From Proteobacteria bacterium ST_bin11 (lineage in GTDB: Bacteria; Pseudomonadota; Gammaproteobacteria; Methylococcales; Methylomonadaceae), in contig MSXO01000063.1 in assembly GCA_002083615.1 (NCBI GenBank), positions 216-25,529 of the forward strand: 25,314 bases of DNA. The letters run 5' to 3'. A program made the position numbers and the translations under genes. Shown here in pieces: positions 1 through 7,975 of this stretch (the first letter of the stretch is position 1; the number at the start of each line of letters is the position of its first letter). The notes under the pieces were generated by a model, which searched no databases, was not told the origin of the DNA, and saw only the letters and a list, made by a program, of their open reading frames with translations.

Positions 1-38
1 CAAGGTTGGTTGGCTGAAGGCCAGTAACCACTCAAACG

Positions 39-60
39 TAGCGAGGGTAGCCCCTCGCTA
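39..60. terminator. Inverted repeat downstream of feoC
   Basis: A perfect 9-bp stem (TAGCGAGGG, 39-47, pairing with CCCTCGCTA, 52-60) encloses a 4-base loop. It lies two bases past the feoC stop, so it is well placed to end the feoABC transcript on the minus strand. No clear U-tract follows in either direction, so it may act as a 3'-end stabilising hairpin or a weak terminator. Bases 1-38 hold nothing I can name. Confidence 0.5.
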
Positions 61-62
61 AT

Positions 63-284
63 CTAATCGACCCATTCGTAAATCTCTGTCAGAGTCGGGT
101 CGCATTTACAGCAACTGGTACCGCACGAAGAGCCAACTGGGCTTAGTCTCACTTTGCCTTTATTGATCCACTTGCTTAGCATCCCGCGTAAGGCATCCGC
201 ATCCATATGAAAATGCAACACTAGATCGCTCAAAGTTGCCCGACGTTTTTCCTGCAAATAGTTGCGTAAGTCTGACAATATCAT
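63..284 (-). CDS. feoC: FeoC-like small winged-helix protein with cysteine cluster
   Basis: The 73-residue product matches FeoC in size, position and layout. Residues 1-45 look like a winged-helix fold, followed by a cysteine cluster C54-x3-C58-C59-x-C61 in the wing region. In characterised FeoC proteins such cysteines bind an oxygen-sensitive Fe-S cluster, and FeoC protects FeoB from proteolysis or tunes the transporter. The ATG overlaps the feoB stop by four bases (ATGA), indicating translational coupling as the last gene of feoABC. Function is assigned from context plus the cysteine pattern; the DNA- or protein-binding role is inferred from the family. Confidence 0.85.
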   Translation of the reverse strand: MILSDLRNYLQEKRRATLSDLVLHFHMDADALRGMLSKWINKGKVRLSPVGSSCGTSCCKCDPTLTEIYEWVD

Positions 285-2584
285 TGCGTGGCTCCGCTAG
301 TTTGGCGCACGCCGTATACACGCAGTAGGAACAATACGCCTGCAAAAATAAGAGTTAAGGCCACTATCCAACCGATAGCGGAATTTGGGTGTTGTGCATA
401 GGTCATGCCTTGGTAGAAGAGGGTGGCTGTCAAGTACGCGACAAAAGTGGTCCAGCACACCACGAACAAAGCCCAACTGCCGTTGGTTTCTTTGTATATC
501 GCCGCCGTCGCAGCTACGCAGGGCGCATACAATAAAATGAAGAGTAAGTAGGCAAATGCGCCGACTTGGCCATCGAAATGCGCCTGCATCACACCGAACG
601 TATTGAGCTTAACTTGCTGCTGTTCGGCTGCCTCGGCTTGGTCGGAGATATTCGCTATGCCTAATCCCAATGGATCAAGCAGCTTGTCGGCAATTGCCAT
701 CAGGTTGTCTGGTACCGTCTGGCAAGCTTCTAGTAAGGCTTGCTGTAAATTAAAGTTTTTTTCATCTTCTACTGCATCGGATACAGCCATTTGACTGTAC
801 AACGAATCCAATGTCCCGACCACGGCTTCCTTGGCCAGAACGCCAGTAAAGATACCGACAGTAGCCGGCCAATTATCGTGAGCAATACCCATGGGCTGGA
901 AGATTGGGGTCAATCCGCGACCGATTTCGCTTAACACCGATTTATCGCTATTTTCTTGGCCGAAGCTACCGTCGGTACCCAAAGAATTTAATACATTTAA
1001 TACCAGGACCATCGGCACGATGACTTTGCCGGCGTTAAAGATAAAGGTTTTCAAGCGTTCCCAGGTTTTAGTGTATACGCCTTGTAAGGTTGGTAAATGG
1101 TAAGCCGGAAGCTCCATTAAAAAAGGCGTGGCAGTTCCGCGCAGCAGGGTGTGACGCATGATTAAACCGGTCAAGACCGCCACCACAATCCCAAACAAGT
1201 AAAGACCGAACACCAAATTCTGGCCGCCAACCGGAAAAAAAGCGGCGGCAAACAAGGCATAAACCGGCAGACGGGCACCGCAAGACATGAATGGATTCAT
1301 CAAATTGGTTAAAACCCGATCTCGCTGATTATCGAGAGTGCGAGTAGCGATTATGGCGGGCACATTGCAGCCGAAACCGACAATCATCGGCACAAATGAC
1401 TTGCCAGGCAGCCCGATGATACACATGAACCGGTCCATGACAAACGCTGCTCTGGACATGTAACCGGAGTCTTCCAGCATCGATAAAAAAATGAACAAAA
1501 AGCCGACTATGGGTATAAAAGTAGACACCACTTGAATGCCCCCGCCGATACCGCTACTGATTAACACAACCAGCCAAGCAGGCCAATTCATGCCAGTTAA
1601 TAATTCGCTTAAACCGTCCACCAGCAAAGCACCGACCGCTTTGTCGAAAAAGTCGACGAAAGCGCTACCGATATTGATGGTAAACATGAACATGGCGTAC
1701 ATAACCAATAAGAAAATCGGAATACCCAAGAAGCGATTTAACACCACGTTGTCGATTTTGTCGGTGGTGCTGCGGGAAACTTCGTTGAGCTTACAGACAC
1801 TGGCTTGCACCAGTTGGTTTACCAAACCATAACGGGCGTCGGCGGCTAGGATGTCAATTTCGTCTTGGGTTTGGACTTCGATGTTGGCACGCAATTGTTC
1901 AGCAACTTTTTGTAGTTCAGGACCAGCAAGTTGCTTTGCCAATGTGTCGTTTTCGAGCAAACGCAGCGCAAGCCAGCGACTGTCGCACGCTGAGTCTGGG
2001 AACTGTGGTTGCAAGAGGCTAACTGCTGTTTCGATGGTTGGATGGTAATCAACACGTAATGTGGGAATGGGCTTGCTAATGCAGGCTTTATTGATCACGT
2101 CGCGTAATTCTTTTATACCGAAACCTGTAGCCGCGGTTATCGGAACTACTGGGCAAGCCATCCGTTTGGCTAACAATTCGATATCGATTTTGATGCCGCG
2201 TTTTTTGACTGCATCCATCATATTGAGCACCAATATCATCGGTACCTGCATTTCTATAAGTTGCGAGGTCAGATAAAGATTTCGTTCTATATTGGAAGCA
2301 TCGACGATGTTGATGACCAAATCGGCATGGCGGGACGCGACGTAATCGCGAGCGACTTTTTCGTCCAGGGAAATGCTGTCGTCCTCGGCCTCTAAAGAAT
2401 AGGTACCAGGCAGGTCTACAAGGCTTATCTGTTTCGCGTGATGCGTATATTCGCCGATTTTTTGCTCAACAGTCACGCCAGGCCAATTGCCGACATGCTG
2501 CTTAGACCCGGTCAATGCATTGAAAAGTGTGGTTTTTCCGCAATTTGGGTTACCAACCACGCCGACCGTAAAATCCATACTCAT
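281..2584 (-). CDS. feoB: Ferrous iron transporter FeoB
   Basis: FeoB is the inner-membrane Fe(II) transporter with a cytoplasmic N-terminal GTPase. The 767-residue protein has the full architecture. G1 is GNPNCGKT (residues 11-18), G3 is DLPG (57-60) and G4 is NMMD (121-124), followed by a helical spacer. From about residue 285 there are two Gate-type membrane halves with many hydrophobic helices and the conserved SMLEDSGYMSRAAF segment. Length is normal for the family (about 750-780). The ATG at 2584 overlaps the feoA stop by four bases, and the stop overlaps feoC the same way. A second ATG two codons in (2578) is possible, but coupling favours the first. Nothing essential appears missing. 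Confidence 0.97.
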   Translation of the reverse strand: MSMDFTVGVVGNPNCGKTTLFNALTGSKQHVGNWPGVTVEQKIGEYTHHAKQISLVDLPGTYSLEAEDDSISLDEKVARDYVASRHADLVINIVDASNIERNLYLTSQLIEMQVPMILVLNMMDAVKKRGIKIDIELLAKRMACPVVPITAATGFGIKELRDVINKACISKPIPTLRVDYHPTIETAVSLLQPQFPDSACDSRWLALRLLENDTLAKQLAGPELQKVAEQLRANIEVQTQDEIDILAADARYGLVNQLVQASVCKLNEVSRSTTDKIDNVVLNRFLGIPIFLLVMYAMFMFTINIGSAFVDFFDKAVGALLVDGLSELLTGMNWPAWLVVLISSGIGGGIQVVSTFIPIVGFLFIFLSMLEDSGYMSRAAFVMDRFMCIIGLPGKSFVPMIVGFGCNVPAIIATRTLDNQRDRVLTNLMNPFMSCGARLPVYALFAAAFFPVGGQNLVFGLYLFGIVVAVLTGLIMRHTLLRGTATPFLMELPAYHLPTLQGVYTKTWERLKTFIFNAGKVIVPMVLVLNVLNSLGTDGSFGQENSDKSVLSEIGRGLTPIFQPMGIAHDNWPATVGIFTGVLAKEAVVGTLDSLYSQMAVSDAVEDEKNFNLQQALLEACQTVPDNLMAIADKLLDPLGLGIANISDQAEAAEQQQVKLNTFGVMQAHFDGQVGAFAYLLFILLYAPCVAATAAIYKETNGSWALFVVCWTTFVAYLTATLFYQGMTYAQHPNSAIGWIVALTLIFAGVLFLLRVYGVRQTSGATQ

Positions 2585-2814
2585 ACTTTTTCTATAAGTA
2601 AGACCGACGCCTCGTTTTTACGCAGCGACAGTGAAAATCCGCGGATTTTGATTTCAACGGGATCGCCCATAGGTGCAAAACGCGTGATGGTGAATTCAGT
2701 GCCGGGCGTTAACCCCATCGCCAGCAATTTCTTGCGATAGACACCACCTGATTGATCGAACCCAATTATACGGCCTGTATCGCCAGTCGCCAGCGCTTTG
2801 AGGTATGTCGGCAT
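2581..2814 (-). CDS. feoA: FeoA SH3-like Fe(II) transport accessory protein
   Basis: FeoA is a small cytosolic SH3-fold protein needed for FeoB-dependent ferrous iron uptake. With a start at ATG 2814 the product is 77 residues, typical for the family, and begins MPTYLKALATGDTGRI. It carries the usual core: a glycine-rich turn, RKKLLAMGLTPGTEF, and a C-terminal strand pair ending in LLIEKV. A longer frame opens at 2895, but its 27 extra residues are not FeoA-like, and they would cover the candidate promoter and Fur-like site. I therefore prefer 2814 despite a weak Shine-Dalgarno. The gene is first in feoABC and coupled to feoB by an ATGA overlap. Confidence 0.93.
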   Translation of the reverse strand: MPTYLKALATGDTGRIIGFDQSGGVYRKKLLAMGLTPGTEFTITRFAPMGDPVEIKIRGFSLSLRKNEASVLLIEKV

Positions 2815-2824
2815 GCAAGCTAAG

Positions 2825-2839
2825 TAATAATAGTTCTCA
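2825..2839 (-). promoter_or_regulatory. Candidate Fur box upstream of feoA
   Basis: On the minus strand TGAGAACTATTATTA matches the 7-1-7 Fur core TGATAATnATTATCA at 11 of 14 defined positions. It lies 10 bases upstream of the preferred feoA start and just downstream of the predicted transcription start, a position suited to repression by iron-loaded Fur. Fur control of feo operons is well established; this particular site is inferred. Confidence 0.45.
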
Positions 2840-2848
2840 TTAACCCGC

Positions 2849-2857
2849 AATATAGCA
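2849..2857 (-). promoter_or_regulatory. Candidate extended -10 promoter for feoABC
   Basis: The minus strand reads TGCTATATT, an extended -10 (TG-N) followed by TATATT, five of six against TATAAT. No good -35 is seen, as expected for extended -10 promoters. It would start transcription near 2842, immediately before the Fur-like site. Confidence 0.4.
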
Positions 2858-2914
2858 CATCGATACAAAGATGCGACAGAATTAGTTTTAAACATGTCAT
2901 GGGTTATGAATGCG

Positions 2915-2930
2915 CATAATGTATATTATG
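2915..2930. repeat. Inverted repeat CATAAT-4-ATTATG
   Basis: A perfect 6-bp inverted repeat with a four-base centre (CATAATGTATATTATG) lies about 65-75 bp upstream of the predicted feoA transcription start. It is AT-rich and Fur- or operator-like in character, but no regulator can be named from sequence alone. Confidence 0.35.
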
Positions 2931-3044
2931 TTAAATCGTGTAGCTGCATATTTCATTCTTTTCATTTGCGGACCAAGACGGCAATTATTTGGGCTTACGT
3001 CCTGAGCCGATCTAAAACCGGCTGTTTCAAGGCGCGTTCCGTTT

Positions 3045-4979
3045 CTACTTCAAGCCGTAGATCTTCAACTGACTGCAAACCGGCAGTTGATTGTCCGGCA
3101 CAGTGCAGTCTGATGTACCGACTCGATAAATCATCACATATACCCGGCCATTTGCCACTACCGGCGGAATCATTCGCGACATCTTGCCCAAGCCACCGCT
3201 GGCGTCGTCACCGGTGCGAAATAAGCGCTTCAGCTTGTTGCCGGGCTCTACCGTGGTTGCATCGTAAGCAATCAGTTGACCTTCAGCGAATTCCTTATTG
3301 GCATCACCGAATTTGGAAAATACCGCCCACACGACAGCCGAATCGAAATCGATGGCGTGTGCAAAATTAGTGCTTGCGTTTGGTTTGCCGGAGACCATCA
3401 ATAGCCCCCCGGGCATTCCCCCAGGTGAATCAAGGCCTACCGAGGCCATGTCCTCGGCTTCGGCTCGGAATGTCGGCAACTTGCCATCCACAGTAGAAAA
3501 ATTGTAGGTTTTCAAATGCGAGTTTTCACCCCAGACATACACGATGCCGCTACTCTGGTCGCGCTGGGCCAGTGCCAGAGAGTGAATGTGGTGCATTTTG
3601 TTATTCTCTGGATCGCCGCATGGCACAAACCAGCCGTGATCGCTATGCCCTGACGCCGGGCACGGTAGGCTGCGGTTAAGATGCTGGGAACGATCCCAGT
3701 TTTCCTCGACGCCGCCAGCATAGTAGCTTGCCACCAGAGGCGGCTTCGACATCAACTGGTTAAAGCGGTCGTTCCGGCCCAAATTAAGTTTGTCCAAGGA
3801 ATAAATGATGCCGTCCTTGGTACCTTGCAAAAGCAACCTGGAACCCGGCACCAGCATCGGCCCGGCAGCGCCGAAATCCCAGTCGGCTCCCGCAGCATGC
3901 ACTTGAGCCCGGCCGCAGGAAACTTCGGAATTATTATCGCTCCAGAGACACTTATCGCCAGGAACGCGCTCATCCAGAAACGCTTTGTAAAAATCCACCT
4001 TTTCCAGTTCTGGCCGCGCGCCGCCGACGCTGGGTTTAAAACGGAGTTTGATCATGCTTTCGGCCAGATCGACATCGCCATTATTCGAGGTGCCGTTAGA
4101 GGTTGCGACGTAAATCATGTCGTCTTCGGTAACCGGCGCACCGCCCGCATGCCAGATGCCGGCACCCCAGGAATTGAATGAGGTTGCGCAAAATATCGCG
4201 GCTTGTTTGGAAAAACCGGTCTGCCCCAGCAAGGCCCGGATGTCATAAGCCACCACGAAACCATGCGGATTTTTTCGGCCCCCCATATCTGATTCGCCAT
4301 TAGCGGCAAAAGCCATGACCAAGCCGTTGTTCTCTGTCAACGCCAGTCCGGCGCGCAGTTTGGGATAGACATATTGCTTGGTTTGATTGTTTTGCCGATA
4401 GGTAGCACCAGCGTCGTTAAACCAGCAGCCGTTACCTTCTTGCGACTTACCGAAGATCCGCACTGCCTTACTTTTTTGACCGCCGTTTAGCGGATTTAAC
4501 GCATACACCCAGTAATCGCGGAACCGGTTGTCGTTGTTTTTCTTTTGCCAGGAAGCGACAAACAGCGTGTTCGTCGCCGGATCAATGATCGCCGTGGCCG
4601 AAATACCCCAGATTGGCGTATGTTTCCACATATCCATATCTTGGGAACTGATTTCTGGGCCGAGTTTGACTTTGTAGACGGTTTCATTGGTGCGGGGATT
4701 GATGCCGATCACTTCGTTTTTCATCGTGGTGATGATCACTAAATCGTCGGCACCAGCGCCATTTTCGATCACCAAGGGCTGGGTTTCGACTTTGGCATTG
4801 AAATCGTATGTACCCAGCAAGCCAAATTGCTCGGGATTCACGTTAGTTTTATTAAGCGTGAACTCTTGATTGTTAGCCGCGGTACGAAAATTATTGCCGG
4901 CTCGTTGCGTCACGCTAACCGCCAACACGGTATTTACCCAAAAAACCATACAAATAAGACCCAATTGCATCAATTTCAT
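3045..4979 (-). CDS. Secreted PQQ-type beta-propeller protein
   Basis: The 644-residue product starts at ATG 4979, preceded by GGGGAG at good spacing; an upstream start at 5006 would add nine residues before an obvious signal peptide. Residues 1-20 form a Sec signal ending VLA, so the mature protein is periplasmic or exported. Repeated blade-like segments follow, such as LFVASW, GLVMAFAANGES, MIYVATSNGTS and IVYVWGENS. A stretch containing DWDFGAAGPMLV and DGIIYSLD resembles the quinoprotein motif found in PQQ alcohol and glucose dehydrogenases. Cysteines are present at several points and could form disulfides. I do not see enough to claim PQQ binding or catalysis. It may be a PQQ-like binding or scaffold protein (BamB-like fold) rather than an enzyme. 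It stands alone, between feoABC and a divergent fliK-like gene. Confidence 0.7.
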   Translation of the reverse strand: MKLMQLGLICMVFWVNTVLAVSVTQRAGNNFRTAANNQEFTLNKTNVNPEQFGLLGTYDFNAKVETQPLVIENGAGADDLVIITTMKNEVIGINPRTNETVYKVKLGPEISSQDMDMWKHTPIWGISATAIIDPATNTLFVASWQKKNNDNRFRDYWVYALNPLNGGQKSKAVRIFGKSQEGNGCWFNDAGATYRQNNQTKQYVYPKLRAGLALTENNGLVMAFAANGESDMGGRKNPHGFVVAYDIRALLGQTGFSKQAAIFCATSFNSWGAGIWHAGGAPVTEDDMIYVATSNGTSNNGDVDLAESMIKLRFKPSVGGARPELEKVDFYKAFLDERVPGDKCLWSDNNSEVSCGRAQVHAAGADWDFGAAGPMLVPGSRLLLQGTKDGIIYSLDKLNLGRNDRFNQLMSKPPLVASYYAGGVEENWDRSQHLNRSLPCPASGHSDHGWFVPCGDPENNKMHHIHSLALAQRDQSSGIVYVWGENSHLKTYNFSTVDGKLPTFRAEAEDMASVGLDSPGGMPGGLLMVSGKPNASTNFAHAIDFDSAVVWAVFSKFGDANKEFAEGQLIAYDATTVEPGNKLKRLFRTGDDASGGLGKMSRMIPPVVANGRVYVMIYRVGTSDCTVPDNQLPVCSQLKIYGLK

Positions 4980-5269
4980 GGCCCACTCTCCCCTATTGAA
5001 TGTCAACTGAGCCTAGAGCCACAGCAAGGATATTGTCAAGCCCTTTATAAATAAGGTAGATAAGGGTTTTGGCTTGATGGTTTACCGATCCGAGAGCGAT
5101 TTATTACCACTTGCTGCGTTTCTGAATGAGTACCCTCAAGGTTTTCCTATGAGACTTACTACTAAAACCGGCCCAATCGCTGTTAATCGTCCGGGCGAGT
5201 ATTTTGTAGTACCCTAGTTTTCGTCAGCGGATAACGCGTAAATACCGAATGCGGTGAGGTAAGTCGGTC
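4980..5269. other. Divergent intergenic region
   Basis: This 290-bp gap separates the minus-strand beta-propeller gene from the plus-strand fliK-like gene. It holds the beta-propeller Shine-Dalgarno (GGGGAG near 4990) and a consensus TTGACA on the minus strand at 5033-5038. An imperfect inverted repeat (CCCTTTAT at 5041-5048 with ATAAGGG at 5060-5066) is also present. The fliK-like Shine-Dalgarno GAGG lies near 5255. No convincing small gene or RNA was seen. Confidence 0.5.
5014..5038 (-). promoter_or_regulatory. Weak candidate promoter for the beta-propeller gene
   Basis: A perfect -35 TTGACA (5038-5033 on the minus strand) is followed after about 18 bases by a poor -10 (TAGGCT). The -35 is convincing, the -10 is not, and the real element may use another sigma factor. 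Confidence 0.25.
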
Positions 5270-6769
5270 ATGGATATAAAGTTGCCTTTAGATGCGAAAC
5301 TGGTCATGGCATTGAGCAAGTCGAACGCTTCGATTTCAGAGCTTAAATTGAATCAAGTGTTAGACGCCAAAATCATTACCAATCAAGTGATGCTGAATAC
5401 CCTGACTGTCAGCGTTGCCGATAAAACCATGACTTTGCAGAGTCAGCAGGCATTGACTTTGCAGCCCGGCCAGGCTGTGCAACTGCAAGTGGTAAAATTA
5501 TTCCCGATCCCGGAATTAAAAATTGTCGCCCCGCCACTAGCGCAAGCGCCAAATACTTCAAGCTTAGCGGCGCCCGAAGCGCCACTACTTAAATTATTGC
5601 CCTCCCCGACTGCGACATCAACAGCACCTCCACCTAGCAATGCGTTGGCGACATTAAACCCGGGCGACCAAATACAGGCGCAGATTTTGAATATCGGCAA
5701 ACAGACCCTAACGGTGCAACTGACGCCGATGTCGGTTGATGCCAAGCAGACCCAAGGTACCGCGTTGCCTGCCGGCGAAAACCGAGTAGTACTGGATAAC
5801 AAACAATTGCAATGGAGTGATCCGTTAGCTAAATCCATGCTAACCGTCGGCAGCCGCATCGCTTTACAAATGCTGAAGCCCGGTGAGACTCCAGTACTGG
5901 GTGTGTCTTTATCTAAAGCCACTATTGACGAAGCCATCGCAATGGTTTTCAAACAGTTATTGCCAATTCAGGTGCCGCCACAACAATTTCTGGAGCAATT
6001 GGCGCCTTTGATACGGCCTGCCGAAAGCGATAAAACCGTAGGCGAAGTCCTCAAGCAACTGGCCCGCGAAATATTGCAGCATATTCCAGACAAAACCAAG
6101 CTGTTCGAACCGGCCACGCTAAAGCAAGCCATCGCCCAGTCCGGTTTGTTTATGGAGCGCAATTTAGTCGACGCGGAGGCAAATCCGCAAGTGCCAATGT
6201 TGCAAGATGATTTTAAATTAAAACTGAGTAAGCTGATTGCACAGCTGAGCTTGGAACTGGCTCTGCCTAAGGACGAAGTTTCGGCTCAGCAGACTGCAAG
6301 CGAATTACTGAAAGAAACCTTGCAAAAAGCCCAGGGCAATCTGGCCAAATTGACCTTGGATCAACTCAATTCGCTGCCCAGGGACGATTCGCCCAAACAG
6401 GTCTGGATACTGGAGTTACCGTTCTTTAATAAAGGCGAACCGGAAACACTGCAACTGATGGTGGAACAAGACAAACAAGCCAACAGCGAGAACGGCCAAA
6501 AGAACTGGGTAGTGAGCATTACCATTACCCCGCCCGAACTTGCTACAATACATTGCAAGGTCTCCTGTTACGACGGCAGTGTTAACACCCGTTTCTGGAG
6601 CGAGTCCACGAGCACCGTGGATAAAATTAACGCGCGTCTGGATTATTTAAGACAACAGTTCGAACAAAAAGGATTAAAACCCGGATTTATGGATGTTCAA
6701 CAAGGAAAACCCACGCAAACCAATCCGCAAACGCTCCCACCGCAAAGTCTATTGAGCGAAAAAGTCTGA
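5270..6769 (+). CDS. FliK-like protein (flagellar hook-length control C-terminal domain)
   Basis: The 499-residue protein has a two-part layout. Residues 1-80 resemble a beta-rich domain, followed by a low-complexity linker rich in Ala, Pro, Gln and Leu (about 85-130). Central helical segments follow to about 380. Residues 385-480 resemble the FliK C-terminal domain: ILELPFFNKGEPETLQLMVE, then WVVSITITPPELATIHCKV and a C-terminal helix. FliK measures hook length and switches the flagellar export gate. No other flagellar gene is nearby, and orphan FliK-like proteins are common in Gammaproteobacteria. The start ATG has GAGG ten bases upstream. A role outside the flagellum is possible. Confidence 0.65.
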   Translation: MDIKLPLDAKLVMALSKSNASISELKLNQVLDAKIITNQVMLNTLTVSVADKTMTLQSQQALTLQPGQAVQLQVVKLFPIPELKIVAPPLAQAPNTSSLAAPEAPLLKLLPSPTATSTAPPPSNALATLNPGDQIQAQILNIGKQTLTVQLTPMSVDAKQTQGTALPAGENRVVLDNKQLQWSDPLAKSMLTVGSRIALQMLKPGETPVLGVSLSKATIDEAIAMVFKQLLPIQVPPQQFLEQLAPLIRPAESDKTVGEVLKQLAREILQHIPDKTKLFEPATLKQAIAQSGLFMERNLVDAEANPQVPMLQDDFKLKLSKLIAQLSLELALPKDEVSAQQTASELLKETLQKAQGNLAKLTLDQLNSLPRDDSPKQVWILELPFFNKGEPETLQLMVEQDKQANSENGQKNWVVSITITPPELATIHCKVSCYDGSVNTRFWSESTSTVDKINARLDYLRQQFEQKGLKPGFMDVQQGKPTQTNPQTLPPQSLLSEKV

Positions 6770-6908
6770 TACCTGGCGGAATACAGCAATTGGATAAATA
6801 AATCTGCCGCGAACGAGCAAACACTATTTACTCGCCAAACCCGGCATTAAACTGCCGTGGTTGCCGAAACAATTTCTTACTCTAGCCGATGCTATGGAGA
6901 ATTAGCGC

Positions 6909-7913
6909 ATGTCCCACCAAGTAACCCTGACCCAATTCATCATCGAGCAGCAGCGCGGCCTGCCGGACGCTTCCGGCACGTTTACACTGCTGCTGAACAA
7001 TATTGTGACAGCGTGCAAGCAGATCTCTCACCGGGTCAATTGCGGTGCATTAATTGGCGTGTTGGGCAGTGCTGAATCGGAAAATGTGCAGGGCGAAGTG
7101 CAAAAAAAGCTGGATATTATTACCAACGACATCATGGTCAAAGCTTTGGATTGGAGCGGTTCACTAGGTGGCATGGCATCGGAGGAAATCAATGATCCGA
7201 TCAAAATCCCTAAACAGTATCCAATAGGTAAATATCTGGTGCTGTTCGATCCGCTGGACGGCTCGTCTAATATCGACATTAATCTGACTGTAGGCACCAT
7301 TTTCTCGATTCTGCGCTGCCGCGAAGGCGTCGAGCCGGAAACCGAGGATTTTTTGCGCAAAGGCACCGAGCAAGTCTGCGCCGGTTTTGTATTGTACGGC
7401 CCCTCTACCATGTTGGTCCTAACCACAGGCAACGGTGTGAATGCATTTACGCTGGATCAAGATATCGGCGAGTTCATCCTCACCCATTGCAACATGAAAA
7501 TTCCCGAGGACAGCAGCGAATTTGCCATTAACATGTCAAATCAGCGTTTCTGGGAGCCGCCAGTGAAACGTTATATTGACGAATGCGTAGCCGGCGTGGA
7601 CGGGCCGCGCGGCAAGGACTTTAATATGCGTTGGGTGGCTTCGCTGGTGGCTGAGGTTTATCGCATCCTCACGCGCGGCGGGGTATTCCTGTATCCGCAC
7701 GATTTACGGGATCCGTCTAAACCCGGCAAACTGCGACTGATGTACGAGGCCAACCCGATGGCATTTATCATCGAACAAGCCGGCGGAGTATGTTCAACTG
7801 GCCGCGAACGAATTTTAGATCTCAAACCCAGCAGCATTCACCAAAGGGTGCCGTTGATATTAGGCTCCAAAACCGAAGTGGAACGGATAATTAGTTATCA
7901 CCAGCAAGATTAA
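6909..7913 (+). CDS. fbp: Fructose-1,6-bisphosphatase class I
   Basis: This cytosolic enzyme hydrolyses fructose 1,6-bisphosphate to fructose 6-phosphate, the committed step of gluconeogenesis and a step in sugar-phosphate cycles. The 334-residue length is typical of class I. Metal- and substrate-binding segments are in order: ASEE (90-93), DPLDGSSN (114-121), NMRW near residue 240, LYP in the GGVFLYP loop, and KLRLMYEANPMAFIIEQAGG towards the C-terminus. GGAGA lies nine bases before the ATG. The 139 bases between it and the fliK-like gene hold no gene. In a ribulose-monophosphate methylotroph it could support cycle regeneration, but that depends on the unproven taxonomic guess. Confidence 0.96.
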   Translation: MSHQVTLTQFIIEQQRGLPDASGTFTLLLNNIVTACKQISHRVNCGALIGVLGSAESENVQGEVQKKLDIITNDIMVKALDWSGSLGGMASEEINDPIKIPKQYPIGKYLVLFDPLDGSSNIDINLTVGTIFSILRCREGVEPETEDFLRKGTEQVCAGFVLYGPSTMLVLTTGNGVNAFTLDQDIGEFILTHCNMKIPEDSSEFAINMSNQRFWEPPVKRYIDECVAGVDGPRGKDFNMRWVASLVAEVYRILTRGGVFLYPHDLRDPSKPGKLRLMYEANPMAFIIEQAGGVCSTGRERILDLKPSSIHQRVPLILGSKTEVERIISYHQQD

Positions 7914-7975
7914 CCAGTGTCCCGTTGTAACGCCGCCGTTTCGTAAGGAAGCGGCAAATTATTTAGCCCGAAACT

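Noticed and set aside
2815..2895. Longer FeoA start at 2895
   Set aside because: The 27 extra residues are not FeoA-like, and they cover the predicted promoter and Fur-like site; ATG 2814 gives the normal length.
3681..4181. 166-codon plus-strand frame over the beta-propeller gene
   Set aside because: It is antisense to a gene with a signal peptide and clear motifs; its composition looks like a shadow frame.
5443..5952. 169-codon antisense frame over the fliK-like gene
   Set aside because: It is a shadow frame in a low-complexity coding region with no ribosome site.
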